Shown in pieces: positions 32,596 to 44,533 of a DNA stretch of 64,000 bases. Location: assembly GCA_035772785.1 (NCBI GenBank), contig JAOCPU010000045.1:1-64000 (forward strand). Direction: 5' to 3'. How positions within the stretch are numbered: position 1 is the stretch's first letter; the number at the start of each line of letters is the position of its first letter. The position numbers were made by a program, and so were the translations under genes. The notes beneath the pieces are model-generated. The model saw nothing but the letters and a program-made list of their open reading frames with translations. It had not been told where the DNA came from and did not search any database. The DNA is from Phlebiopsis flavidoalba (lineage: Eukaryota; Basidiomycota; Agaricomycetes; Polyporales; Phanerochaetaceae).

Positions 32596-34253
32596 TGGTC
32601 CGGTAGGCTGATCAAGTAGCCCTGCAGAAGCTGAGACGCGTAAGTGCACGCGCGTCGCGTACCCTGTGCTTACCTGGTAAGTATTGATACTTACTCTTTC
32701 TTTACTACTTCAGTCTAAGTAAGTATACTCTCTTGGCGCTGAGCTCATTTTGTATATGCTTTGTAGCAAAATGACGTAACGTCCCTTCATCTTCAACCAT
32801 AGTCTATCTGTACAGCGAGTCTGGCCAAAGGAATACGCAACCCAGTGCGTGTAGCGTGGATGCTCGCTCTGGTGGAAAAGACTATGCCGACTCGTGTCAT
32901 ACTTAGGAGAGGGTTTGTGGGACGCGCCCTTAGAAGGTCAGGTCGATTTCCTGAGGCGTTAGGCTTCCTACGACTTGCAGAGTGCTTGTGCGCGAGGTCT
33001 GCTGAACAGGACAATGCGCGTCCTTTTAGCTACTCCAGGACCCATAAAGCTGTTTTGGGTAGGTCTCGTTACACATTCGGCGATACCTGCCATCAGCGCA
33101 TTGAATACATCATGAGCTTGTGCGAAACCGGTGTGAAAGCGCGGTTGAGTCTAAAATATAAGGAGGGTTGACTACATGGTGGACCCTTACCTTGCTGTGG
33201 GAGAGGAGACCTGCCCGGATTGAAGTGCGAGTCATCAACCTCATTTTGCATCTGTATCATCATTAGCACCTTTACAGTGTCACAGTTGGACGTTCATGGT
33301 TCACGCATCACACGTTTATACATCCTCCGTACTATCGGAAATGAGCGAACTCATGTGGAGCTATTCCTTCCAAAAACATCACAATAACCGCTCCTGCAGG
33401 AACTCTCCGCCGACGTGGGCAGCGGGCAACCAAAGGAATGCAGGCTTAAGGTCGCCATGATTGAGGCCCGTGACGCGGGAAATACGATGGCTGCGCAAAT
33501 TGCTGCTTCCACGGTCCGCCGCTAATCATGCATTTATACCGGCGGATCTCGCCCACACACAACCAAATCTCCGAAGACACTGCTTACCGGAAGCATCGAT
33601 TTCTGTGGCTGACCAAACAGGCACGGAAAACAGAGCTCAAGACTGGTGCCAATTCCGATATTACCACAAGACGCCCACCGCCCTACCACCGAACCTTCGC
33701 TCTTGGGATTTTAGACCTCAGACAAGTGACGAACCTCGACAGCTTGGACCCCTTAGAGAGCTCGTGACACGTGCGAGGCGACTGAGCAGTCAGCGTGGGC
33801 TTCCTTGAATCCGTTTTCTTACAACACATATATTAAAGCTTCAGACAACGTAGTAATAGATAGACAAGGCCACCATCGCTGGTACATGACAAGCCTGAAT
33901 GTTACACACTACTTTGTGCCTAATACTGAAGCCTCTGTACGTCAACCTACTCGACCCCTGTGTGCGAACTCTTGCCCGTAGTATACTAAACTTTTGTGGG
34001 GTGGATCCGTGGCGATAACGAGCCTTACCCGGACGCGTCAGGCCGGGACCAGAAAGGGTGTGGTCGCGGAGACGCCTCGGGCCGCACGCGATCTGCACTT
34101 TGCCGTCATTTGTGATCACTCGGCTGGTGGTGGAGACTGGAGTGGGATCCTTCGACACCGTCCATCCTCTGTTTGTCTCTGGCTGGTCACACCACCTCGC
34201 GGTTTCTCTCTCTTTCCCCTCCTGCCTCCCAGACGCTGCGCTGGCCGACGAGC
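32596..34253. other. no recognisable gene; contains an 18-bp palindrome
   Basis: Upstream of Rpn3 lies a perfect palindrome GTAAGTAT-TG-ATACTTAC (32677-32694) followed by more TAAGTA words up to 32725; it may be a promoter element. Two plus-strand frames (32845-33171 and 33461-33808) have no motif I recognise. The end of the stretch is the 5' flank of the membrane protein at 34254. Confidence 0.4.
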
Positions 34254-35849
34254 ATGCTGTCGCCTCTAGTTTGCTGTTCGCGTTCCTGCCATGCTTGGCT
34301 GCACCCGCGTATTCTTTCGACTTGAATCGACGCCGATGGAAGTGTGGGCAACCTCAACATATCCATCACTGGCTCTGGCTCGCCCACCGTACAGCGTCCC
34401 CTCGTCATCCCGTTTGGGCCCTCACCGCTGGCAAAACAACACCGAAGTTCGAACCCATATTTCAGAAGAACTTCACTGGCGACGCGACTTCGGTCTCATT
34501 CCAGCTCAAATACCCACAAAAAACTCTCAATTTTGTGGCCGTTGTTCGGACAGTACAGGATTTGTACTGGTGGGACTAGTGGCTGGTGCTGTCACCGTTT
34601 CTGCAAGGGGACCTCATCAAGTTGCTACGACACCAACACGTCGGTGTCTCCGCCATGCGGTGTATATAGTTTAGTCCCGACCAAGTCTTACGCAATGCCA
34701 GGGTACGCCGTATATGGGTGGGACGAGACTACGGGACTAGTACAAGGGTGGCGGTCGCATCATAGTCCTCTTTCCATGGCTAAAGATACTGGAGTGTAGT
34801 CACGCGATGAATATACTCCGTTTTTCACAAGAGGCGTCCATCCCGTGTGTGGCCAAATCCGTTCTCAGTCCCCGTTCCTACAAAACAACTCTCACGATAG
34901 TTCCGAACCAAGGCAAGGGGTGTGTGGCTTCGAATGGACCCCCTTCGGTGAGGGCGGGATACAACAGTTGTGTTGATTGGGGGCGACAACCGCGGACCTG
35001 GCTCCCCGGGGGCAGCTCCGTGTACATTGTGAACTTTGCGAGACAACTCGTGCCAGATCAACGATTCGTCCCCGTCGTCAACACCGGGCTCTCCTGCTGG
35101 TGGAAGCTACCCAACGGAGCACGTCGGGGGCAGGTACTGACCGGCACCATCCTCTGGGTAAGGCGTGCTTAGCCCAAAGCAAAAACGCAACCCGAACAGA
35201 TATGTACTCATCAAATCTATTTGTAGTCATCACACCAAACGTCGGGGCCATCGTTGGTACGCGAGACCTCTCCAATGCAATCAAAGCCATACTGACACTC
35301 TTTGAAAGGCGGTGTAATCGAGGCGTAGTCGGATTTTATCGCACTATGCCTGATTGCGCTGTTCTTCTTTCGTCGTCGCCGCTTCCACGAAGCACAGAAG
35401 AGTGGCCAGTCGATCTTCTCCACGAGAACGACGGTAGCAATGACAACCTCCCACAATTCTACCGACCAGAACCGTTTGTGGTGCCCGAGCCCTCCGCGCC
35501 GTCCACACAGCGGGAGGTGCCGAGACGACCCAGGCGGGCACAGATACCCGTCCGAGTGTCGATCGTCGGCAGTCCCACTATTCAAATCTCACTGCTGACC
35601 AAACCGGCGTCGATGCGACCTCCTCGACTCCGGACCAGTCTGTGTCTACTTCGGCGTACATGCGCAAATCGCCTGCACCGCACGCCGAGCTTTAGGCCCG
35701 TAAACATCGTCCAGCACGAAGACGCAGGGCCGAGTGAAGATCCCACCCAGCCAGAGCCTGAGACGATTGAGCTTCCTCCTGCGTATACGAATATCCGTTC
35801 AAGTAATGCGCCACCGCCGCCACCGCCGGAGGAAACGGCTGCAGCATAA
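34254..35849 (+). pseudogene. single-pass membrane protein with secreted N-terminal domain
   Basis: The ATG at 34254 opens a signal peptide (LLFAFLPCLAAPAYSFDL after an early frame change). An extracellular part follows with GNLNISITGSGSPTV, PFGPSPLA, NNTEV, FTGDATSVSFQLKYPQ, SDSTGF, CYDTNTSVSPP, WDETT and LTIVPNQG blocks. This layout is common to a family of Agaricomycete surface proteins of unknown function. TPNVGAIVG and then FIALCLIALFFFRRRRFHEA (near 35335-35395) form a transmembrane helix with a basic stop-transfer. The cytoplasmic tail is VDLLHENDG, NLPQFYRPEPFVVPEP, PVNIVQHEDAGPSEDPTQPE and a polyproline end, with a stop at 35847-35849. The tail frame from 34977 is open for 290 codons, but the transmembrane part is in another frame, so indels are present. 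A cell-wall or signalling role is inference. Confidence 0.72.
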
Positions 35850-38800
35850 ATGCACAAGCAAGGCTTGTCAGTCTCGTGAGTCCCCTCATGTTGTCGCTTA
35901 ATGCACCTTCTTAATCTTGGCGAAGTAATACCCTTTCCGCAGCTACCCCAATCCGTCATCTCATTTATTCTTGCTCGTGATATCTCTCAGATACACCGCT
36001 CTTTGGTCTAGCACGGACGATTGTCAGCGCGCGCCCGGTCTTGCTGCGCGGCGTGTTGTCTTCGATTACCTGGATTCGCGTCGGACATGGCCCACTACCT
36101 TTCTCTTTTCTTCCCCTTTCTATTTCTATTTCATAATCCAACTTTCCTCTGGCGGTCGCAGTTTTCTCTCATTCACGGACTCTTCAGTGTTGCATTCATT
36201 CTTCTGTTTTCACATCTTAACTGCCCATCACATCTCGCCGGCTACCCCTCCCATCCACATTTCGCAATGCACGTGCCACCCCGAGAGTCTCTACCCTATG
36301 TAGTGATCTAATTCAGGCTGTCCCCCCCTTGTGGTTTGATTCAAATGCCTCGTCCACATGGCAGAGGCATTAAAGGAGACTGTATATACCAACACAAATG
36401 ATTTGATCTCCAGGAACTTCCCATACGCTCGTGCGCCTAGGTGAATGCGCTAGGTATTGCTGTCAGGAAGAGGCTCGCCAATCGAAGCCATCCGCAGCGG
36501 AGAACAGCTTTTTGACAGTACACGTTTCAGCAGTGGTGGGGATATTACGAGACACGTTTGCCACATGTGTATCCGCGGCGGGGATGTGGGAATGTTGGGA
36601 GCGGGGTGATTGTGGTTCAGATCCGCCTCCCGAGACTGCTGAACAAAAGGCGCATATTAGCCATTACATGAGAGCCAGTTCGAAATACAGGACCGTAACT
36701 TACACTTGCTTCAGCTTCGTGGTCGCTACATTATCACCCAATGTCCGATCAGTCTTCTGGTTCATTTCCGAACTCATACCCCACATTCTTGCGCATGATG
36801 CCTCGCAATCTTCGCCGCGTCCGCAAACCAACGATTACACCCAGTCATCGAACGAAACAGCCTTGCGATCAATACATCCCCGAGGGCACCCGCGCAGGCG
36901 GGTCCGTGTCATCTACCGCGTCTTGCTCCGAATCCAGAGCAGGGTGGAGTCTTGTGAAAATCGCGCGCGTAGCTCCTCGAGCAGGGTATCAGCCGTCTTC
37001 CGGCCCCACTGCCGCCCCGCGTAGAAACAGCCTGTTTGATGGCGCTGAGGTCGCCTTTGCGCGGATGCCAGCGCGAGGGCGCGCATCTTCTGGATCACAG
37101 AGTACGAGAAGGAGAGAGGTCGTTGAACCTAGATAATGGCGTGGAGGAAACTGGCGGAAGTGGTCTCAATCCGAAGGGCAGAGGTGCGTTTGGGGGTGGT
37201 ATAGCCGGCCTTTGGCCAGAAGGTCAACGGGCTTGCGTGAGCTCGGCCGGTGAAGCACAACGATTGGGGTGCTTTAAGAGCGCCCATCCCGTCGTCAAAG
37301 TGACTCGAACTCGAGGTACATGTACTCATTTGGTGCTGGGGCGACTGCTTTTTAAGAGCAGCTGCCAAAGATGAATTGTGACCTTGGCATCTGGCCAGAC
37401 GAGGTTTGAATGCGGAGCGGATGTTTTACTCGGGTTCTGAGGTATTCGGGAAGGGTATCGTATTTGAGCTCGTTGAGCATAGAAATCGACAGCTTTCGGA
37501 ATGCCAGCAGTTCGGATTAGTAAGTGGCGGGAAAACACAGAGGGCGGAAAAGCTCCATCCCCTCGGTCAAAGTAATAAGACATCTCCGCATTGGCCCATT
37601 GTCGGATAGCTCTCGCCCTCATAAGACTTGTGCGTGTGGAACTGGTCTGAGAGTTGTCGTGAAAAAGCTCTGTATCTCCAGGACGATACGCAGAGCTTGT
37701 GAATAAAAGAAGCGAAGGCGAGAGAGTGTAGGAATATGCCCATCTGCGAGGATTTGTTGTCGATCAGGATTGCAAGCGTTGCCTTCCCAGTGGCGGTGAG
37801 ATCTTCAGGAGATGCGAAGACACCTCTCTCCTTCAGCGCCCAGTACTTCGTTGGCCACCCAGGAAGCGTTCTTCCTTGATCCCATGCTTGTCGCGGAGTT
37901 TGTGAAGAAGGAACTGCATGGTTAAAATAGTGGCCACACTGTATTCACGAGCAAGCGCGTCTCGGAGTAAGTGTCACGCAGGACCTTGTGTCATTGTCCA
38001 CACAACGGGTGCGAATAGCTAAAGCGTACCAGTTCTTGAAGTTGCCTCGGTTCTCGCTCTTAGCGTGGACGTTATTGGCTCTTTCGCGATTACGCAAGAT
38101 CGGCTTTCCGAAAGGGTTTGCATGAAAACCCCTACTGGCCGAAATTGTTACCAGGACTTGAGGGCCAATCCCATGGAACTATGCGGGGAGCTATGCTGGA
38201 AGAGTAGCCCATGGAGGGCGGCAGATGGTGGCATGCCGCAGAGTGGCCGCTTTCCAGCCCGGCAGTTTGCGTAAAAGAGTGGACTGGAAGAATGGGATCT
38301 GGTCGAATAGCGCTGGAGCTGGCACGAGAGCTGCCCACGAGTTAAAGTGAGGCAGCCATTCTCGTGCTTCAGTCCAGCTCGTAAGAGCATTTACCGCTGC
38401 CGCCATGTAACGAGTACCGGCTTTTTTGAATGATGACCCCAAGCTTCTCCAGCTCTTCCTTCACCCGCGTAGCAGTCGGTAACAAGTCATTTTCATCAAT
38501 GAGACTTTAACAGGACATCGCAGGGCTTCCGTGCCTACACCATTTGGCATCTCGCTGTGTCTCCGAGTGGGTCGTACTCTTCCGTGGACCTGCTTCAAAA
38601 ATCGAACGGTCCCAGCCGAAGGTACGTGGCGGCTGTTTCAGCATTCCTCCATCGACGGCGTCATGTCCGAGGGATCGATGTCGACCGAGACGGACAGTGC
38701 ACTGGCGAAAGCCCTTACCAGCGACCAAGGGGAAGTAACAGGGTGGTGTGCGAGAAAGAAGCGTAGGTTTTGGGATGAGACGTGAGATGTGAAGAGGGGA

Positions 38801-39132
38801 AGGTTGTGTTTGCCAGTACCCATGGAAGGCCATGAGTATCTGCGCAAGGCGGCGGATACGACAAGGAGGAAGAGAGGCGAGAGGGACGGAGGCCAGTGAG
38901 CGTGGACAAGCGACAAACCGGTATAACGCGTGGCGATCAGAGATATTTACTTGACACTTGTTACTGCTGCTTGCATCTTGCTCTCTGACGGTCAATATGT
39001 TGACTGACTCTGCGCTTACCGGCCATCAACATCTTTGTTTGCGCTCTTTACCGAGCCTGGACCGCTTCCACAAACTTCAGCTCCAAACCCCTCTCAAGGC
39101 CAAGTCCCAGACATTTACTTCGCGCGGACACC
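35850..39132. other. unrecognised; probable decayed minus-strand gene
   Basis: On the minus strand between about 38520 and 36900 several coding-like segments follow each other: PTATRVKEELEKLGV, SWTEAREWLPHFNSW, YSVATILTMQFLLHKLRDKH, ATGKATLAILIDNKSSQMGI, LNELKYDTLPEYLRTRVKHP, EYMYLEFESHFDDGMGALKA. They look like one protein broken by indels, but I do not recognise the family. 36000-36300 is T-rich and featureless. A minus-strand frame at 38507-38995 has no motif. Confidence 0.4.
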
Positions 39133-41423
39133 ATGTCCTAGCCGAAGCGTAGCGGATCGCCCTCTCCATCCTCCTCAGAGCCCAGAAACGTATTAGGCTC
39201 ACTGTTCCTCAACAAAACCTCGCGAAACACCCGTTGACCCTGAAAATGCACTGGTGGCAAACGAAGCGAACTCGAGCCAATAGAGGGCGGAGACTTGGCA
39301 ACTTGCCTCCCCTGGACGCGATAGCAGTGCTACTGACTCTGCTCCCGCGTCTGCCATTCCTCCTAGGTATCCGACAAACTGAAGGCCGACGACGGCGATG
39401 ATGGAGGGGACGTGTCAATGCCGAAAGGAGGTGATGCCGCGGACGAAGAGGCAGAGTCCGGGGGACGAGAACGACGACGTTGAAGATCCAGCCCAGCTTG
39501 AGGCGACGCGGCTGAAGCTCGAGGAGCAGGCACGGTAGTGTAGTACTTGGCCGCGCAAACACACGAAGTCATCATCCCCTCATAACGCGGCTTGGTTCGA
39601 CATGTCGAAGATCCATCCCGTCGAGCGACGCGCCTTACCCGAGTTCTTCAAACTCGCGTAACAGGTCGATCGAAAACGCCTGCAATTTACAAGGACTACC
39701 GTGACTTCATGATTAACACGTATCGACTGCGGCCAACCGAGTATTTGGACGGTCACTGCGTGTCGTAGAAACCTGGCTGAGAGACGTCTGTGCCATTATG
39801 CGCGTCCACGCCTTTCTGGAGCAATGGGGGGTCTCATCAATTACCAGGTATTTATCCTATCCGTGCATTTCCATACCTTGGCTGAACATATGCCGCCCAG
39901 ATTGACCCAGAGCAGCGTCCTGCTGCGTTAGCCCCAACCATTCACCGGCCACTTCAGAGTGATCCTCGATACCCCTCGTAGGCCTCCAGTCGCTTCATCC
40001 CGGCACCCGCCTTCTCAGACCACCCGAACGCGCAACCAGTCAATGGTTCCGTCAAACAACAACCGCCAAGCACTCCCCGCGTCCCTCGAGCATTTACGCT
40101 CTTCCATCTACCAAACCTCTCTGCGAAGGCTTCGCGCCAAATCAGCCCCGCCGATGCCAACCGGCGCTCTAACAAAAACGGTGCTTCAGGGGAGTCATCT
40201 CGACCCGTCGGACGTCAAGCATCAGTGCGACACTTGCGGCGTTGATTGTACCTCCATACGATAACCACTCGCTCAAAGTCAAGAATTTCGAGCTCTGCCC
40301 TCCTTGTTACCTCGACGGTCGCTTCACTTCGAGCATGTTTAGCGGAGATTTCGTCAAGCTTACCCAAGCTGCTGCTACTAATGGTGTGCACCATGGTTCT
40401 GGGAGCGAGGCAGATGACGACTGGAGCGACCAGGAGGTGCTCCGGCTACTCGAGGGAGTGGAGATGTACGACGATGATTGGTCCGAGATCGAGCGCCACG
40501 TTGGGTCTCGCTCCGCCCAGCAGTGTATCCGGAAATTCCTTCAGTTACCCATTGAAGACCCCTACATCGCAACTGAAGGCAATACCGGACCTCTTCGATT
40601 TGCACGGGTACCATTCGAGCAAGCGGATAACCCAGTCATGAGCGTCGTTGCGTTCTTAGCCGGTGTTGTTGGACCGGGTGTCGCCGCCGAAGCAGCCAAG
40701 ACGGCACTGCATGAGTTGAACAGGACAACGACAAGAAGACTGCGACAGAAGGGGAAGGTGGAGAGAAGAGCGAAGTGGGCCCCGGAGAGGGAGTGGATGT
40801 CCCAGAGAAGCCGGAGGACAAAATGGAGGAAGATGTACCGAAGGAAGCTGAGCGCTGCAGCAACTACAGACAAGCCTGCTGAGTTGCAACCCGAAGGCAG
40901 CGAGAATATGGCTGGTCGATGGCGAAATCTTATCCGATGCTCCTAAATCATCAAAGACTCTCCCACATTCCAAGGTCGTTCGTGCGGCAAACCTTGCTCT
41001 GAAGTCGTCGGCGAAGGCCGCCCGCGAGTTGGCTGACGCGAGGACCAGCACATTCGCTCAAACGCTGGCAACAGTCATCAAGCTCACGCTAACCAAGCTC
41101 GAGCTTAAGATGTCACAATTCGAAGAGCTGGAAGAGCTTCTGGAGGACGAGCGCAAGAGCCTCGAAAAAGCGCGCGAGGATGTCCCTCGTCAGCGAGGCG
41201 ACTAGGTGCTTGAAGAAGATGCTCGACACCGTCAAAGGAGAGCTGACCTAAGAATCAAGCTGGCCATGAGCGGGAGTCGATGCGCTGGCTGGTGTTGTGA
41301 CCAAACCAGGCGCAAGAGGCGTTTGTGCGAATGGCACCCGGGTAGCCGAGGTTCAGGGGATTGCCCATGGATGGAGGCCATGGGTCCGATTGGAGACTCC
41401 TGCTATTGCCAAACCTGGGCTGA
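39133..41423 (+). pseudogene. SWI/SNF-RSC core subunit Swi3/Rsc8 (SMARCC family), interrupted
   Basis: A scaffold subunit of ATP-dependent chromatin remodellers. The ATG at 39133 gives M-S, then TAG in frame, then PKRSGSPSPSSSEP. An acidic region (DENDDVEDPAQLEATRLKLE) precedes the SWIRM domain: QTHEVIIPS, AWFDMSKIHPVERRALPEFF, IYKDYRDFMINTYRLRPTEY. A 53-bp intron (39848-39900) follows, then IDPEQRPAALAP. A ZZ-type zinc finger starts KHQCDTCGVDC (about 40217) and continues VKNFELCPPCYLDGRF. The SANT domain DDDWSDQEVLRLLEGVEMYD and QQCIRKFLQLPIEDPYIATE lies near 40415-40575, in a frame open from 40242 to 40946. The conserved FAGVVGPGVAAEAAKTALHE-like stretch (LAGVVGPGVAAEAAKTALHE here) follows, and a coiled coil (LTLTKLELKMSQFEELEELL) ends near 41170. 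The stop is 41421-41423. Several one-base insertions break the frame. Confidence 0.95.
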
Positions 41424-41821
41424 AAGACCAAACTTTTTGTGCTTCTTGCTTTCGATTTGCTACGCTATAGCTTTACTACGTTTACATAAGTTAAGGCGGT
41501 GTATTTGTTTCTTGACTGCAAAATTCATAATTTTTGTGCCACTCTCGTCAACTAGCACTAGCGGACGTAATTGCGATCTCGCTTGCTGCATGCTCGCATG
41601 ATAGCGCCCGTCGGATGCGGGCCCTTTGCCAGGCGTCCTCGTCACTACGCCCACTCTCCCAGTTCTTCAACTCAGGGGAACCGCCGAATTGGAGCTCAGT
41701 CTACCTGCTTGCTATACTCTAGAACAGTCAGATCGATCCCCCAGACAGTTGTCGCATTTAATTCAGCCTAAGTCCTACCCAGTTGTTTGTGTGGAACCCA
41801 TGAAGGCCACTCGTACGGGCG
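41424..41821. other. intergenic, Swi3/Rsc8 to F-box gene
   Basis: AT-rich 3' flank and then the promoter region of the F-box gene on the same strand. Nothing else recognised. Confidence 0.45.
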
Positions 41822-44533
41822 ATGGAGCCTTGAGGCGACAAGAAGAAACGCATGCGCAAAGCGACGTCCACTTCCGAAGAATCCATACACAAAATGCTCC
41901 GTTGGGGTCCCTTCCATCAGTGAAACTACTCGATGATGTCCCTTTCGCACACGACTCCCCGAGACATTCTGGCTGTATGTCTCGGACAAGCACAGTACTT
42001 TTGCGCAACATTAACGGACCCCGCACATACCCGCATCTGGAAACACGCTCGCCTTGAGTTTGTTCCAAAGATACCGGAACCCACCCCTGAACTTCACGGA
42101 GCCGGCTTATGCTGCGAAGAATAATATTTTTCCTCTTCGACCACGGCGCCCATGTGAGGTGCTTACAGTTCCAATGTCCGGGTCTGAGGTCTGTGCGATT
42201 CTAAGACAGTCGATTACTGTACAAGCAATGTGGGAAGAAGGCAAAGACCATGTATGCTGTCCTCCTCTCCCTCAGGCTTGCGGCTTTGTGTAATAAGGTG
42301 TGCACTGCGAGTATATTGACATGACGCAACACAAGTTCTCAAGTATCAAACTATGGCAGGAATCGATGTAGGTCTCGTTGGAAGATCAGAAGATTAACCT
42401 GTGATTATAACACCGGTTTCCTCATATACGCCCTCTCTGATACAGATACAGTTCAAGACCACGAGCACACAAGTATCGACGCGCGAGAGGCGACTGCGCC
42501 ACGGTACTCATCAAATAATGTTCATGGATTCCTACGCTTGAACATAGTGACTTAGGCGAGTGTACACGCACATTTCTACCCCTGAAGTCAATGTTGACGT
42601 CTATATCAACCAGGGTTTCATCAGGGTGCGCCTCTCTAACACTCGCTATGTGACAGTCCGCAATAGTACGGCCTCACCTTATTTCCCTACAGGCGCTCAC
42701 GGTTTGCGGGGGCGACACTCTATCATTCGCACAAAGGATCTTCAGGCCGCAGTTAACGAATACAACAAAGCCAGTCTTGATCCCACGGATAAAAAAAAGT
42801 ATCACCAAGAGAAGACTACTCTAGCATCTCACAAGACTACATGGTTGAAGGTGTTTGTGTCCAAGCCTCAGCTTTGACCGAGGCTAATGTTCATCGTAGC
42901 TATGCAGGGACTTAATCAATTGGCGCAACTTGTCTTTAGATAAGGCACAAACGAACCAGCGCACAAACCATTCCTTGTGAGTCAGTGCGCGCGCTTTCTG
43001 TATTTGTCTAAATATCACTCTTTAGCGCAAAGCAAGTTTCGGTCCGCGAAGGATGGACTCTGTGGGACATGCTACAGAGCCAAACCTTCGGAACTCTGTA
43101 TCGGAATAGGAACGTTTAGCTTGATGGGAGCCATTAAACCTAGCGGTGCGTGTGATCCGCGGCGGAAGCCTTGCCCGCTAATCCTGAACATCATTCAGAC
43201 GTAGAGTCTATCCGTGTGGATTTAGAGCAACAGCTATTGGATATGAAAGAAACCGCCAAGCGACGAGAGGATGAGCAAGGCTATTCCAAGCGGCGGCAAG
43301 ACGTCGAGACCTTCTATCATGAGCTGAAGAATGATGGTGACGGAGGCGTCTTGCCACCATTACCTCAGTTCCGCAAACTTCCTACAGTCCAAAGAATGCA
43401 GTACAGGATCGACAGCAACCTAACAAGGGCATAATGAAGGAGCTCAAAAACTCTAGCCTGTTTCGGGAACTGGTAACTGAAGATCTTACCCGGTGGCGAT
43501 CTGAAGCCAAGACCGCACTGGGTGCGCTTCTCGGTGTCAAGACTTGGAAAAGTGCGAGCAAGAACAAGCTTCATCCAGTAGACCGACTCACCGCGCGCTT
43601 CCGCTGCAGAGTATGTGACGCGAAGCACAAGCACAAGGGTTTGGACAGTCCTGGCTTTGATTTTTCCGGAGCCTGTGGACACATCTGTACCCGTGAAAAT
43701 GGGAAACTCTCAAAAGACGACTGGGCGGTGGATAGGTTTTGTGCCTGACACAACGGTGTGAGAGCTGTGGTGCTTCTCCGCATCTGTCTTCTCAACTGAC
43801 TTCTCCCCGAGGATAGGCCATAAATGTGGTGCGGCAAATCTTACAACAGTGCGGCTGCGATGCCGACGACGTCAAATCCGTTCAACTAGTGGAGGGGCTC
43901 GAGTCACGGATCGTTTGCAAGTCTTGTCCCAGCCAACTCAGGATGGACTTTCACACCTCGGTAAGCTACCGCGCCGCTCAGCCTCTTCGACTTCTCATTT
44001 GCAACTTAGCTGCGACACTGCTACCGTCACGAGGACACAGTAGTCCAGGTGCTCTCCCCTGAGCAAACAAAACACCCCAACGGTACCCATAGAATGCGGT
44101 CCCTGTATGCTAGGCTCCTTACCAAGGCGTCCGAGTCCGAGCGACGACGGCGGATCTACCAATGCCGGCATTGTGTGGCGGCAGTGCAGCACTCTGCAGA
44201 GGAGCCTAGTCAGTCACGGCGACGATACACTTCACGCTGAGGCCTGTCCATGACGGTGATGTCGAACATGTGGCGGAGTCAGCGATGGCCTGGCCGGGAT
44301 ACAACACCTCAACCCCCCGCAGCGACCAAAAACGGCGTATGGAAGCAGCAGAGCAGAGCTTTCACCTTCGATGGCCTGAGGTCACATGCGAAAGAGAAGT
44401 AGGTCCACCGCGTGTCCACAAGGCGCCTGCTGATCGTGTGACGTATACAGACACGGTATCAAGTGGGTCGGCGACGAGGACCTTTATAGACAACCGGACC
44501 TCTGGTACCGCTGCAGCCTCAGGCCCAGCATGA
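41822..44533 (+). pseudogene. F-box protein with Cys/His-rich tail (Agaricomycete family)
   Basis: From the ATG at 41822, GDKKKRMRKATSTSEES (basic leader) is followed by an F-box: HTTPRDILAV, LTDPAHTRIWKHARLEFVP, then EPAYA. In this family the F-box recruits Skp1 for SCF ubiquitin ligases. Next come RVRLSNTRYVTV, IIRTKDLQAAVNEYNKASLD, then ESIRVDLEQQLLDMKETAKR and a charged helix up to LPPLPQFRKLPTVQ. Then ELKNS, KSASKNKLHPVDRLTARFRC, RVCDAKHKHKG and FDFSGACGHICT follow. The tail is DDKAINVVRQILQQ-like (AINVVRQILQQCGCDADDVK), IVCKSCPSQLRMDFHT, IYQCRHCV, FDGLRSHAKEK and IKWVGDEDLYRQ. The paired cysteines and histidines of the tail suggest zinc binding. TGA follows the fourth codon in the first frame, and several later indels break the gene. 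Confidence 0.8.

Noticed and set aside
34440..34470. GTTCGAACC as a tRNA B box
   Set aside because: It lies inside the membrane-protein coding sequence with no A box or tRNA arms around it.
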